From Campanula takesimana (lineage: Eukaryota; Streptophyta; Magnoliopsida; Asterales; Campanulaceae): a stretch of DNA of 64,000 nt. The notes under the pieces were generated by a model that searched no databases, had not been told where the DNA came from, and was given only the letters and a program-made list of their open reading frames with translations. The stretch covers positions 229,360-293,359 of the forward strand of contig JAOWBW010001463.1 in NCBI GenBank assembly GCA_026119855.1. Reading direction: 5' to 3'. Below are positions 54,201 to 64,000 of this stretch, piece after piece; positions within the stretch are counted from its first letter, which is position 1; each line of letters starts with the position of its first letter. A program made the translations under genes and the position numbers.

Positions 54201-55850
54201 ATGACGAATAACACTCAATCAATGTCGTTGCGATCGATCCTTGAGAAGGATAAGCTCGAAGAGAATGGTACAAACTTTATGGATTGGATCCGTAGCATAA
54301 GAATCGTTCTTAGGCAAGAAGATAAGTTGTACATTCTCGATGGGCCTCTCCCCGCTGAACCACCGCCTACTGCCCCTAGGGCAGAAAGAGACAATTACAA
54401 GAAACATCGTAATGATTCTAGAGATGTAAGTTGTCTCATGCTTGCTGCTATGTGCTCAAAACTCCAACAAAGTTTGGAACATTTGGAAGCCTATGAGATA
54501 GGCGTGGAGTTGAGAACCATGTTTCAAGAGCAAGCTAGGCAAGAGAGGTACAAGACCATTGTTGCATTCACTACTTGTAAAATGAATGAAGGGCAACAAG
54601 TGAGTCCTCACTTTCTTAAAATGAAAGGTTATGTAGAGCACCTTGAGAAACTTGGCTATCCAATCCCATTGGAGCTAGCCACGGATCTCATTCTTAATTC
54701 ATTGCCTAAAAGTTATAATCAGTTTGTGATGAATTATAACATGCATGGAATGGATAAGAATCTCTCTGAGTTGCATGGGATGCTCAAAACTGCAGAGATG
54801 AAAGTTGTGGAGAAAGGTTCTCCCGTGCTCTTGGTTCATGATGGGAAGAAGGCTAGTGCCAAAGGAAAGGGTAAGAAAGTTGTCAAACCCAAAATAAGCA
54901 AGGCAAAGGTTGCCAAGGCTTCTGAGGCAAAACCCGATTCACAAAAGGATGCAATTTGTTTCCATTGTCAAGAAATTGGTCATTGGAAACGTAATTGCAA
55001 GGGTTTCTTGGAAGAGCAAAAGAAGAAGAAGGGCAGCAACGCTGCGTCGACTTCAGGTATCTATATGATAGATATTCTCCTTTCTACCACTGATTCCTGG
55101 GTATTGGATACCGGATGTGGTTCTCACATTTGTCTAAATGTGCAGGGACTAAAGAATAGGAGACTGCTTAAAGAAGGTGAAGTAGATCTACGCGTGGGGA
55201 ATGGAGCAAGAGTTGCTGCATTAGCCGTAGGGACTTATGAAGTCACTTTACCTTCCGGATTAGTTCATGTTTTGAACAATTGCTATTATGTTCCGGATTT
55301 AAGCAGAAATATTATTTCAATTTCTTGTTTGGATAATGAAGGTTTTAAGTTTCTTATTGAGAATAAGAAATTTTCTATTTATTTAAATGATGTGCTTTAT
55401 GGTATTGCTAATTCATTTAATGGCCTTTATATCTTGGATGTCAAGAATGAAAATAATGACAATGTCTATCATGTAAATAAGAAATCTAAACCTAATGATG
55501 TAAATCATACTTATTTGTGGCATTGCCGTCTTGGTCATATTAATGAGAAGCGTATCTCAAAGCTCCATGGGGACGGACTTTTAGGTTCATGTGACCTCGA
55601 GTCATATGATACTTGTGAGTCGTGTCTTCTTGGAAAAATGACTAAGACACCTTTTACCAAGTTGGGTGAAAGGGCAAGTGACTTATTGGGGTTGATACAT
55701 TCCGATGTATGCGGACCATTAAGTAGCAATGCTAGGGGAGGATTTCAATACTTCATAACCTTCACTGATGATTATAGTAGATTTGGGTATGTTTACCTAA
55801 TGAAACATAAAAGTGAAGCATTTGAGATATTTAGAATATTTCAAAAATGA
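54201..55850 (+). pseudogene. C2 Gag, protease and integrase N-terminal half
   Basis: A 549-residue frame. Gag about 1-270 with knuckle Cys253-Cys256-His261-Cys266 (CX2CX4HX4C) after a Lys-rich stretch; protease active site Val-Leu-Asp303-Thr-Gly; integrase zinc site His441, His446, Cys472, Cys475; first catalytic Asp502 in His-Ser-Asp-Val-Cys-Gly-Pro-Leu. It starts at the first ATG after the leader. A frameshift near 55845 ends the frame early. Gag packages RNA and protease matures the polyprotein in this family. Apart from the shift the domains look complete. Confidence 0.92.
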
Positions 55851-56394
55851 AGTAGAAACACAACTTGGCAAAAGTATAAAGGCACTTCGATCAGATCGAG
55901 GTGGTGAATACTTAAGTCAAGAATTTGATGATCATCTAAAGAATTGTGGAATAGTTTCACAATTGACTCCACCTGGAACACCACAATGGAATGGTGTGTC
56001 CGAGAGGAGGAATCGAACTTTGTTAGACATGGTTCGATCAATGATGAGTCAAGTTGATCTTCCAATATCCTTTTGGGGTTACGCCCTAGAAACCGCTGCT
56101 TTCACACTAAATCGTGTTCCAACTAAATTGGTTCAAAAGACTCCATATGAGATGTGGAGCGGAAAGAAGCCTTGTCTGTCTTTCATGAAGATTTGGGGTT
56201 GCGAAGCTTTTGTCAAAAGACTTGTCTCAGACAAACTTCCACACAAATCTGATAAATGTATTTTCGTGGGATATCCTAAGGAAACTAGAGGATATTACTT
56301 TTACAACCGTGAGGACAACAAAGTGTTTGTTGCCCGAATTGGTGTCTTTCTAGAGAAAGAGTTTCTCTCCAAAAAATCAGTGGGAGTAAAATAA
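55813..56394 (+). pseudogene. C2 integrase C-terminal half
   Basis: 193 residues in the shifted frame, carrying on the integrase core: Arg-Ser-Asp-Arg-Gly-Gly-Glu-Tyr and, later, Trp-Asn-Gly-Val-Ser-Glu-Arg-Arg-Asn complete the D,D,E triad. Cys-Ile-Phe-Val-Gly-Tyr-Pro follows, typical of copia. The reading frame shifts again near 56390, after Leu-Ser-Lys-Lys-Ser. Confidence 0.9.
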
Positions 56395-56438
56395 ATCTTG
56401 AAGAAATTCGAGACCCAGAAAATAACATTGAACCAATA

Positions 56439-57251
56439 GTGGAACAAGAACAAGAACCACAAGGAGTTGTGGAACCTGTTCAAAATACACAAGCAACTCG
56501 CAGATCTAGTAGGTTACGATCCGAGCCCGAGAGATATGGATTTCTCGTAACGGATAGTAATGAGGTAGAAATCATTGAGAATGATGAACCGTTAACCTAC
56601 CAAGAGGCGATGTCTTCTCCTGGTTCGGACGAGTGGCTTGGAGCCATGGAATCCGAATTGCAATCCATGCAAGACAATTAAGTTTGGAATTTGATTGATG
56701 CACCCGAAGGTGTAAAAACCATAGGATGCAAATGGGTATTCAAGAAGAAGACTGACATGGATGGGAAGGTGCATACTTACAAAGCTAGGCTTGTAGCGAA
56801 GGGTTATAAGCAAGTTCATGGTATTGACTATGATGAGACCTTTTCACCCGTAGCAATGATCAAGTCTATAAGAATTTTACTTGCCATTGCCGCATATCAT
56901 GACTATGAAATATGGCAGATGGACGTCAAAACCGCTTTCCTGAATGGAAAACTTCAAGAGGATGTGTATATGACACAACCAGAAGGTTTTGAACAAGATT
57001 CTAAGGTATGCAAGTTGCAGAGATCCATCTATGGATTGAAGCAAGCTTCTAGGAGTTGGAATCTCCGTTCTGATGAATCGGTCAAAGAGTTTGGTTTCAT
57101 CAAGAACAAAGATGAGCCTTGTGTATACAAGAAGATTAGTGGGAGCATAGTGCTATTCCTTATTTTATACGTGGATGACATATTGCTCATTGGAAACGAC
57201 ATTCCTACACTTCAGTCTGTGAAGACTAGGTTAGGAAGTGTTTTGCAATGA
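56439..57251 (+). pseudogene. C2 reverse transcriptase with in-frame stop
   Basis: Two stretches in one frame separated by TAA at 56679-56681 (…Gln-Asp-Asn-stop-Val-Trp-Asn). After it come Gly-Cys-Lys-Trp-Val-Phe-Lys, Ala-Arg-Leu-Val-Ala-Lys-Gly, Gln-Met-Asp-Val-Lys-Thr-Ala-Phe-Leu-Asn-Gly and Tyr-Gly-Leu-Lys-Gln-Ala, then the intact active site Leu-Tyr-Val-Asp-Asp-Ile-Leu-Leu. A frameshift near 57236 ends it before Cys-Phe-Ala-Met-Lys-Asp. Confidence 0.92.
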
Positions 57252-58159
57252 AAGATATGGGTGAAGCCGCATATATACTTGGCATTAAGATCTATAGAAA
57301 TAGATCAAGGAGGCTACTTGGTTTAAGCCAAAGTACATACATTGACAAGGTCATTAGAAGATTCCGTATGGAAAATTCTAAGAGAGGCACCTTGCCCGTG
57401 CTACATGGAGTTTCTCTAAGCAAGACTCAATGTCCTAAGACAAACGATGAGCGTGAGAAAATGAATGATGTTCCATATGCTTCGGCAATTGGGTCCATCA
57501 TGTATGCCATGATTTGTACTAGGCCGGATGTATCTTATGCTTTGAGCATGACAAGTAGATACCAATCCGACCCTGGCGAAAATCACTGGATAGCTGTAAA
57601 AGCGATTCTTAAGTACTTGAGAAGAACTAAAGACTCCTTTTTGGTCTATGGAGGAATGGAAGATGATCTCGTTGTAAATGCTTACACAGATGCAAGCTTC
57701 CAAACCGACAAAGATAATAGACGATCGCAATCGGGTTTTGTGTTTATGTTAAATGGTGGAGCTGTAAGCTGGAAGAGTTCCAAGCAAAGTACAACCGCTG
57801 ATTCTACAACAGAAGCTGAGTATATTGCTGCATCGGATGCTGCAAAGGAAGCTGTTTGGATTAAGAAGTTCATAACTGAACTTGAAGTGGTTCCTAGTAT
57901 TGCTAATCCAATAGACCTTTATTGCGATAATAATGGTGCTATTGCTCAAGCAAAGGAACCAAGAGCACATCAAAAATCCAAACACATACTTAGGCGTTTT
58001 CATATCATTCGAGAGATCGTTGATAGGGGAGACGTAAATATATGCAGAGTACCTACTGATGACAATGTTGCGGACCCGCTAACAAAGGGACTTCCACAAG
58101 CTAAACATGATGGTCATGTTAGGTCCATGGGTATTAGATACATGGGAGATTGGGCCTAG
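57248..58159 (+). pseudogene. C2 RT end and RNase H
   Basis: 303 residues. The first part finishes RT (Gly-Leu-Ser-Gln-Ser-Thr-Tyr-Ile, Pro-Tyr-Ala-Ser-Ala-Ile-Gly-Ser, Arg-Pro-Asp-Val). RNase H follows with Tyr-Thr-Asp-Ala-Ser, Ser-Thr-Thr-Glu-Ala-Glu-Tyr, Leu-Tyr-Cys-Asp-Asn and Ala-Asp-Pro-Leu-Thr-Lys. It ends 14 bp before the purine tract. It matches the C1 scrap at 5259-5570. Confidence 0.92.
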
Positions 58160-58160
58160 G

Positions 58161-58173
58161 GCAAGTGGGAGAT
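58161..58173 (+). other. C2 polypurine tract
   Basis: GCAAGTGGGAGAT directly before the 3' LTR. Confidence 0.85.
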
Positions 58174-59688
58174 TGTTGGTAGTGGTGCCCTAGGCACGTT
58201 TAATAAATGTTGTAATTTTTATCATTTATTTCATATCAATAAAGAGATGTTTTGATTATTATTGTTGTTCATGTTTACTTATAATAATCCCCGTCCCTAG
58301 TACTTATTAAGCACTAGTATAAAGGCTAAATGATCATGAGATGATCATGTTAGATTTATGGGTACTTGTTTGGAACAAGGTACTGGACATGACCCGCTGT
58401 ATGAGATTTATGTCATGGTCTATGTCGTACATATATCTCATATTAGTTATGTCATTTGAATCCTTAGACATGAAGTTATTATAGTCTTCCACTTTATGAA
58501 CATTGTGTTTGACATATTCAAACGCTACCTTAACACGGTAGTTATAAAGGGTATGATTGGCATAATCGTATTCCCGTTGGGAAGAATAATAAGCTAAATG
58601 GATTTTTCCCTCCACGGAGAGATATCAAGCTTGGGCCCCTCGAAGGAATAATGTTGATGAAATGTTCGGCCGGACTCAAATGGATTGATTGGATCAACAG
58701 CATTTGAATTATCAACATATTCGGAATCGAGAAAGTATTGAACAAGACAAGTTGACTGTTTGACCATGACTTGTGTTCAATGACATCGTGGACAAAGGGA
58801 TTGTGACATATTCTAAAGGAATGTGAACTTGTATCTAGTTATACTATTTGGGTAGGTATGACTGTTTGCTAGAACCTAATCATATCTTATGGGATCATGT
58901 TTGAGCCCATTGCCAACTTAGTATAATCCTAGAGGGTCACACACAATAGAACGAATCTTAAATAACAGGACTATATTGGCATTTAGGGTCGGAGGACCTC
59001 CAAGGAATTTCTGGAAATATTCTGGGCTTCCTGGTCAACCAAGCGGGCGCTTGGGTTGGACCAGGCGGGCGCCTGAATGAAGTCTGGAAGACCTGGACCT
59101 TCTGTTCAAAACGAGCGGGCGCCTGGGATGGACCAGGCGGGCGCCCGGTATGCCAACAGGAAAATTCCTAATTCGATTAGGAAAGGTTTTTGGCACAAGT
59201 TACCTATTTGGAATAGGTCTTAATTGTGTATAAAAACCCCAATTCGGCCAGACCATATTGACTAGTGATTTTGTGAGTCTCAAAGAGGTTGAGAGAGATT
59301 TTATTTTGTTCTAAGATATCATTGATTGAGGAACAAAATAATTCACAAATAAATTCCATATAGTTCTTTATTATATTGTGAAAGTGTGTTTCATAATATT
59401 GGTCTAGCACCAAGATCAAAGAAGCTCCTTTGATATTGTTCGAAGTGTGGATACCGCTAGAGGGTGAAAATCATCATCTTCAAAGTTCGTGTTCAAGCTT
59501 TGTGATCGTGATCAAGGCTTCAAATCTCCACCAAAGACCAAGAGAAAATTTGATAGCCATCAAGGGTTAGTTTTTCCTTTATTCATCATGTTGTATTTGA
59601 TTTAATCATATGAACGGATCCATGGCTTTGGGTTTCTTAAAATTTTAATTGCTATATTCCGCTGCGCATGTTACTTGTAAACCCAACA
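58174..59688 (+). repeat. C2 3' LTR
   Basis: 1515 bp. Type B cassette cores start at 59043, 59065, 59115 and 59137: spacing 22, 50, 22. TATAAAAA at 59229-59236. Confidence 0.94.
59042..59148 (+). promoter_or_regulatory. Type B GC cassette, C2 3' LTR
   Basis: AGCGGGCGCTTGG, AGGCGGGCGCCTGA, AGCGGGCGCCTGG and AGGCGGGCGCCCGG; better preserved than in the 5' LTR. Confidence 0.78.
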
Positions 59689-59693
59689 AGGGG
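59689..59693. repeat. C2 target-site duplication, right
   Basis: AGGGG. Confidence 0.92.
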
Positions 59694-60319
59694 TTCATTG
59701 TGATCAACTCTGAACATTGGCTTGTAGCTCCAAAAAAGTGATGATGTTCCCATAGTGGATGTTTCCAATCATGTGTGTGACATTCTCTGGGGTAGTGTTT
59801 GACGGGAACATAGTAGCGGCGAGGTTCTTCTCAAGCATGAGGCGATGGGTAAGAGAAAAGGTGAGTAGAAACCAAAGTGAGATGTGCGCTTGGATTTGTT
59901 TGTGTTGGGTAAGGATGGGGTCTTCCTTTTTGAGGTCGGCTTGCTTGGGCTCTTTACCAAAGATCTTCTTGGCACCTTCGCATCGGATTGGTATACTTGG
60001 CCGGACCTCATGAGTAGACAAACTTCTGCTCGTAGCTCATCTAAAGAGAGTGGCGCCTCATGTTGAGAGGGTGGAATTTTGCTCTTCTCGGCCTCCTCCA
60101 AGATTTCGTCCCAAGACAAAGGTTGGTTGGGTTTGGGAACCTTCCTTGTTAAAGACTCAATTTCACTAGCTAATTCATCTAAAGACAATAAGTAGCAAGA
60201 AGTTCCTTTGTTATTAATCATTGAAATACAATTTGTCTCATCACAGTCCGCCACAACAGGCTCGGTCGGATCAGTGATTTCGCTAATTTCTACCATGAGT
60301 ACATCATTCTCTACGGAAC
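59694..60319 (-). pseudogene. T1 Gag-protease junction region
   Basis: Overlapping broken frames on the minus strand lead into the protease N-terminus. Thr-Pro-Glu-Asn-Val-Thr-His-Met-Ile-Gly-Asn-Ile and a charged stretch with Leu-Asp-Glu-Leu-Ala-Ser-Glu-Ile can be read in separate frames. At least one frameshift lies near 59800. It is clearly the continuation of the protease at 51087 once C2 is removed. Confidence 0.7.
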
Positions 60320-60748
60320 CTATAGGATCTTCAATAACGACCGCGTGGATGAGCTCTTGTATGGCTTTCTTGAGGGCAAAGCATTCTTCGGTAGTATGAC
60401 CGATACATTTGTGGTAGTGGCAAACTTTGATAGATCGCAGCCTAGTTGCGGGAGATGTCCTTCCAACGGTTCGAGGACCTTCATCTTCACGAGCACTTCA
60501 AACATACTAGCCATTGTCACCTTGGCTTTTGCGAAGGAATCCATGAGCTCTAGAATGATGATTTCACTTGTTTGCACCATGTTAACCCCACCATTGTTGG
60601 GAAGAGGATTATTGACCACATTGGGACTCTTCGGCTTCTCAATCTTCTTGTCATTGATCAACCCTTGAACTATACGCTTCAATTGGATACACCCGTCGGT
60701 CGTGTGCCCTATACACTTGTGGTACTTGCAGAACTTGGAGGCATCCAC
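60320..60748 (-). pseudogene. T1 Gag, duplicated Cys-His finger module
   Basis: The first finger reads Phe-Cys-Lys-Tyr-His-Lys-Cys-Ile-Gly-His-Thr-Thr-Asp-Gly-Cys followed by Leu-Lys-Arg-Ile-Val-Gln-Gly-Leu-Ile. About 100 residues on, in another frame near 60425-60380, a second near-copy can be read: Cys-x-Tyr-His-Lys-Cys-Ile-Gly-His-Thr-Thr-Glu-Glu-Cys. Each is preceded by a Phe-(Asp/Glu)-Val-Leu-Val-Lys ... Pro-Leu-Glu stretch (about 60800 and 60500), so a whole module seems duplicated. A frameshift separates the two. Confidence 0.7.
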
Positions 60749-61604
60749 GTCGTCTCTTTGGTTGTGGGTTGATAATTCTCTAGCGGCTTGATGAGACCTC
60801 TTTTGACTAGCACATCAAAGACTTTCCCCATAGGCATGCCAAAATCATCAAAGTGTTCCTTTTCTCTTTGTTATCGGGCCCCACTCCTAGTGACTGCTTG
60901 AACATCAAATGGGGTATCATTTTGGATCATGTTGACTTGTCCGACGGTTTCTTTCCCCCCCTCCTTAGGAGGCATGGGGTTTGAGGGAGCCTTGTAACGG
61001 AAGGAGTTATTGTTGGTCTTGGTGTTGTCTTTCGGCGGCGCAATACCAGTGATCCCAGCTTCGTACCTCACTCCGGCGTCAACCATTTCCCACAAATCGG
61101 GGAAGTAACCATTACCTATAGCCTCTTTCATCTCAGGGAGCAAACACTTGTAGAAAATCTATTTCTGTTCCTTCGCCTTAGGTGGGTATTGGACCTCACA
61201 CATTCGGTGGTTCCACCTCTTGTAAAAGTCATAAATCGCCTCGTCGGGCTTCTGCATGGTATTCTCAAGGTCGGTTTGGTTGAAATGCCAATCCAAGTTA
61301 GCTTGATACTTCTCCTAGAAAATGGCACTGATTTGATCCCAAGTTTTCCTCTCACTTGGTTCTAGCCCCAAGAACCAACGCAGAGCTATACCATCCAAAG
61401 TGCATGGAACACACGGGCCATTTGCTCGTTGGTGCATTCACGAGCCCTCATAGCCAATACATAACTATCCAGATGGGTTTTAGGACAAGAATCACCATGA
61501 AACATCGCCACCATATGCATCTTGAAATCCTTGGGGAGAGCCCCTACTTGGCTAGGGTTGAAGTCTGGTAGTCGGTGCGGTTGGTTTGCTATCCATGGTT
61601 TCAA
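60749..61604 (-). pseudogene. T1 Gag, N-terminal and capsid-like part
   Basis: Frames at 61604-61386 (Leu-Pro-Lys-Asp-Phe-Lys-Met, Thr-His-Leu-Asp-Ser-Tyr) and 61143-60871 (Leu-Leu-Pro-Glu-Met-Lys start region, Asp-Ala-Gly-Val-Arg-Tyr-Glu), with the classic Tat capsid stretch between them (Trp-His-Phe-Asn-Gln-Thr and Tyr-Asp-Phe-Tyr-Lys-Arg-Trp-Asn about 61285-61210), interrupted by several stops and shifts, for example near 61315 and 61160. The order on the minus strand is right for the start of the T1 polyprotein. Confidence 0.75.
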
Positions 61605-62790
61605 TCACTTGTGCATTTGCTCTTGCATAGGACCACGGGATAATTGGAGATGTTGGGGACTGATTCTGGCAGAGCAGTAGGAGGAGTCATTGAAGCGGTG
61701 GCAGCGTCCATCCAATACTAAGAGGCAATGAGGTGTATGCAACTTTGCTAGCGGAGAGGTAGCCACTAAGCAGTTCAGGGAAAGGCTCATAGACGCCTTT
61801 GTTCTTGCTCATCTAGTGGATCCCTTTTGGGCATAGAGAAAAGGAGGTGGGACACTTCTGTAGCTTGGCACGTAGAGGGTAGGGGCACCCGGTGTTGATG
61901 GGGTAGTTGGTATTGACCTCTTCATCCTCGATATGAATAAAATTCTCACCATCGGGTATCAGATCGGCTCCTTTCTTTTGGATGTGACTCCTCAACTGTT
62001 GGTTGTGATTCTCCAAAGTCTTGTTACTCTCCTCGAGATTCTTGATTTAGCTTCGAGACCGGCAAGGAAGTTATGGAGGCTTGGGGGAATTCCATTGAGA
62101 TTAGCTTCGGTATTGAGCACATTAGTGCTAACAGTGGGGAGCGACGAAGGCTACAGAAACTGGAGATGAGGCGGGAGTTTCCATTGCTGATGCTGAGACT
62201 AAGAACGGGGACGGAACTGAAGCATCACGTTGCAGTCGACCACCCGAACGGACCTAAACTTGCTTTGCTGAAAGGTTGAAGGGAGGCGACTTTTTAGGAG
62301 GGGAAAGGCTCATGCAAAGTACATTTTTTAATTTACAAACAAAACATACATTTATTTACACCCTAATTGGTGGAAGGGGTACCCCTTTTTCGCAACTAAC
62401 CTAAAACTATGATCAGTGGAGGCCATCACTACGTCTATAGACCCCTCGTTTTTCACCTGCATTGCACATCCCAAACGGACAATTTGGGCGAGGGTCCTAT
62501 AGGGCAAGCGGCTTCCACCAACCAATGGGTCCTACGACTAACCCTTCCTTAAAGGCATTTAACGTGATGTCTATGTTACACCCTACACAAGTTAACGATG
62601 GGCGCGGAGATCTTGACAACAAACACTCACCTTACCATAGCACGTCCCTTGTAGGGAAATCAATTTTGTGCACTTCTCTCAAACGATCTCGAACTCATCG
62701 TTGACTTGTAGATGACTTGACATAGACAACACGTTATTTGTCTTGTAAGAAAAAGCTAGCAAACCAACCGGTCAAAATTTTGGAGTGTCT
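61605..62790 (-). other. T1 untranslated leader
   Basis: Between Gag and the LTR-like region. 62307-62400 resembles the T2 leader at 15585-15660 (ACATTTT...TTATTTACA(C/T)CCTAATTGGT), so T1 and T2 are related Tat elements. Several frames exist but none is recognisable. I found no clear primer site. Confidence 0.5.
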
Positions 62791-64000
62791 GTAGGATCCC
62801 GTCCCTCGGGGCGAAACAAACGAAGTTCGCACGAGGAAGAAATGCCAAACACGGGTAACCTTCCTAACGAAAAAGAAACGGAGTCGCCACATTTGTTAAT
62901 TTTAAACCAAACAAATGAAAATGGTTAGAGAAGGTGAGTTCAGAGGTCAGGTTACACTTTGGGAAGACATATTTACGGTTCACCAAAGTGCCTCGGAAAA
63001 ACCGAGTCTCCCTTGTTAGTTTGAAATGTGTATGTGTGTGTGTGTATAACGGAAAAGTTTCTGTTATTGGTTTTGTTTGGAAAAACTTAACTGAAATGGT
63101 CTGTTTATTAAGAAAATAGGGATCAGAGGGCAAAACAGACAATTTGCCCCTGTTCCCAACACAGCAGTACGGCATGTACGGATGTACAGGCAGTTTCCTG
63201 GGATTTTACAGTTCAGTCAAGAACAGTCCAGTTCAGAGCAGAAACAGAACATTCTGTTGAAACTGGACATGGCAGAACTGCTTTGATTCCAGTTGTTTAA
63301 AAACACTTTATAAGTTTAAATACAACATTCCTATGCCAAATGATCATCACTTAGTCCCCAAAACAAGTATATTTGGGTTGTGATCATGAGCAATCTTTGG
63401 AGAAAATTGAGAAAAGTTGATGAACATGCCCTTTGGGCCAAAATTGGCCATTGGTGATAAAGATTGAAACTTTATCCCCAAGATGGCATTTTATGACTTA
63501 TTAACTTTTAAAGGGTCAAATTAACACATAAAGATTGAATCTTTATAAACACAAAGGGGACTTTAGATCTAGATCAATGTTGGATGATAAAGATGGAAGC
63601 TTTATCATCCAAATGATCATTATTGCCAACAAAAGCCTCATTCCAACTAGACAAGAATGTAAATGACAATCAACAAGCCATGATCATCTAGGTTTGAACA
63701 TCTTCCACACAAGGAATGGAGGGCACCTTGGATCATCTCATGGCTTGACAAGAGACAATATAGAGTAATGTATGTATATTTGCTTGAATGGACAAGTTTG
63801 CATAAATGTAAAGTTGCTTGAATGGACAAGTCTTGCAAGTAATGTAAAAGTGCTTGAATGGACAAAGTCTTGCAAGTAATATAAAGAGTAACATAAACTT
63901 AACAAATATTAAAGAGAAAATAGAGTTATAGATGAAGAGAAGGGAGGGGAGAAGGTGGATTTACCTATTTTGTTTAGCCAATCTCCTTTCTCTCTTTCAC
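62791..64000 (-). repeat. T1 5' LTR-like region, runs off the right edge
   Basis: Contains GAGTCGCCAC (62881-62890) in the same place relative to the leader as AGTCGCCAC in T2 (16323 and 18422), a (GT)n stretch near 63030, and two GTACGG words (63167-63190). There is no protein gene. Repeated phrases at 63780-63890 (TTGCTTGAATGGACAAG three times) form a short degenerate tandem repeat. The LTR outer end lies beyond the window, so this call rests on position and weak similarity. Confidence 0.45.
63780..63883. repeat. Degenerate tandem repeat, about 40 bp unit
   Basis: GCTTGAATGGACAAG occurs at about 63782, 63817 and 63851, with TTGCAAGTAAT and TGTAAA between. Three units. Confidence 0.75.

Larger units (their letters stand above)
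51088..59688 (+). mobile_element. C2: complete Ty1/Copia element with broken gag-pol
   Basis: 8601 bp, LTRs 51088-52602 and 58174-59688 (both 1515 bp, about 2% apart by eye), TSD AGGGG, primer site TGGTATCAAAGC (52604-52615, one mismatch to iMet), purine tract GCAAGTGGGAGAT (58161-58173). The gag-pol region (54201-58159) follows copia order: Gag, protease, integrase, RT, RNase H, probably Tork-like. Three frameshifts (near 55845, 56390 and 57236) and one stop (56679-56681) break it. The 1.6-kb leader has GC-rich repeats. It inserted into the T1 protease in opposite orientation. Confidence 0.94.

Noticed and set aside
62881..62890. GAGTCGCCAC as a T1 tRNA-Arg primer site
   Set aside because: It lacks the CCCCAGC extension seen at 16250 and matches the internal LTR word AGTCGCCAC of T2 at 16323 instead.
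1..64000. Host genes, tRNA or rRNA genes
   Set aside because: No frame outside retroelement domains has recognisable homology, and no cloverleaf or rRNA-like stretch was seen; short tRNA-like matches are primer sites only.

Overview
The window is a gene-poor block of a plant (angiosperm, probably eudicot) nuclear genome, built almost entirely of nested LTR retrotransposons. The evidence is tRNA-iMet and tRNA-Arg primer sites, Ty1/Copia and Ty3/Gypsy (Tekay/Del-like chromovirus and Tat/Ogre-like) polyprotein remnants, 5-bp target-site duplications (TSDs) and high A+T. I found no host protein gene, tRNA, rRNA, CRISPR or bacterial feature. The species cannot be named from sequence alone. Names used below: C1, C2 and cSolo are copia; G1, G2 and G3 are gypsy chromoviruses; T1 and T2 are Tat-like gypsy.

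Layout. 1-3038 is a truncated duplicate of the C1 interior. C1 (3287-11366, minus, TSD TCCTA) sits in Tat-like non-coding DNA (T2, 3039-20030). T2 holds a 2.09-kb tandem duplication of an LTR-PBS-leader module, arrays of TTGACC inverted repeats, and two short recurring motifs. A Gag fragment (20031-20636) is followed by the end of a Tat reverse transcriptase (20637-21120). That RT belongs to T1 (minus), whose upstream parts lie far away: RT 48872-49992, G-patch-like region and protease 50500-51087, Gag 59694-61604, leader, and LTR-like DNA to the right edge. Two insertions split T1: the 27.7-kb G1 composite (21121-48866, TSD CTGCC) and C2 (51088-59688, plus, TSD AGGGG). Inside G1's middle LTR lies G2 (26490-42766, TSD TATAC). 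Inside G2's protease lies G3 (31982-39717, TSD CTAAC). A solo copia LTR (45789-47276) lies in G1's right LTR. Nesting is four deep: T1 > G1 > G2 > G3.

Eye-counted LTR-pair divergence follows the nesting: G3 about 0.5%, G2 about 1%, C2 about 2%, G1 about 4%, C1 about 5%. G2 has nearly complete pol with a single stop. G3 is gag-only with almost identical LTRs, so it was probably moved by enzymes of a relative. G1 is an internally deleted element expanded to LTR-internal-LTR-internal-LTR.

The most unusual signal is a GC-rich cassette in the LTRs of five families from two superfamilies. It has four copies of a short palindromic motif with start-to-start spacing 22, 51, 22 (each within 1 bp), about 720-980 bp from the LTR 5' end. 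Its flanks follow element descent, but the motif type does not: type A (GCGGYCGCMCA) is in gypsy G1 and G2 and copia cSolo, and type B (GCGGGCGCCTG) is in gypsy G3 and copia C2. C1 and T2 carry other palindromes near the same place. This suggests an exchangeable promoter-proximal module.
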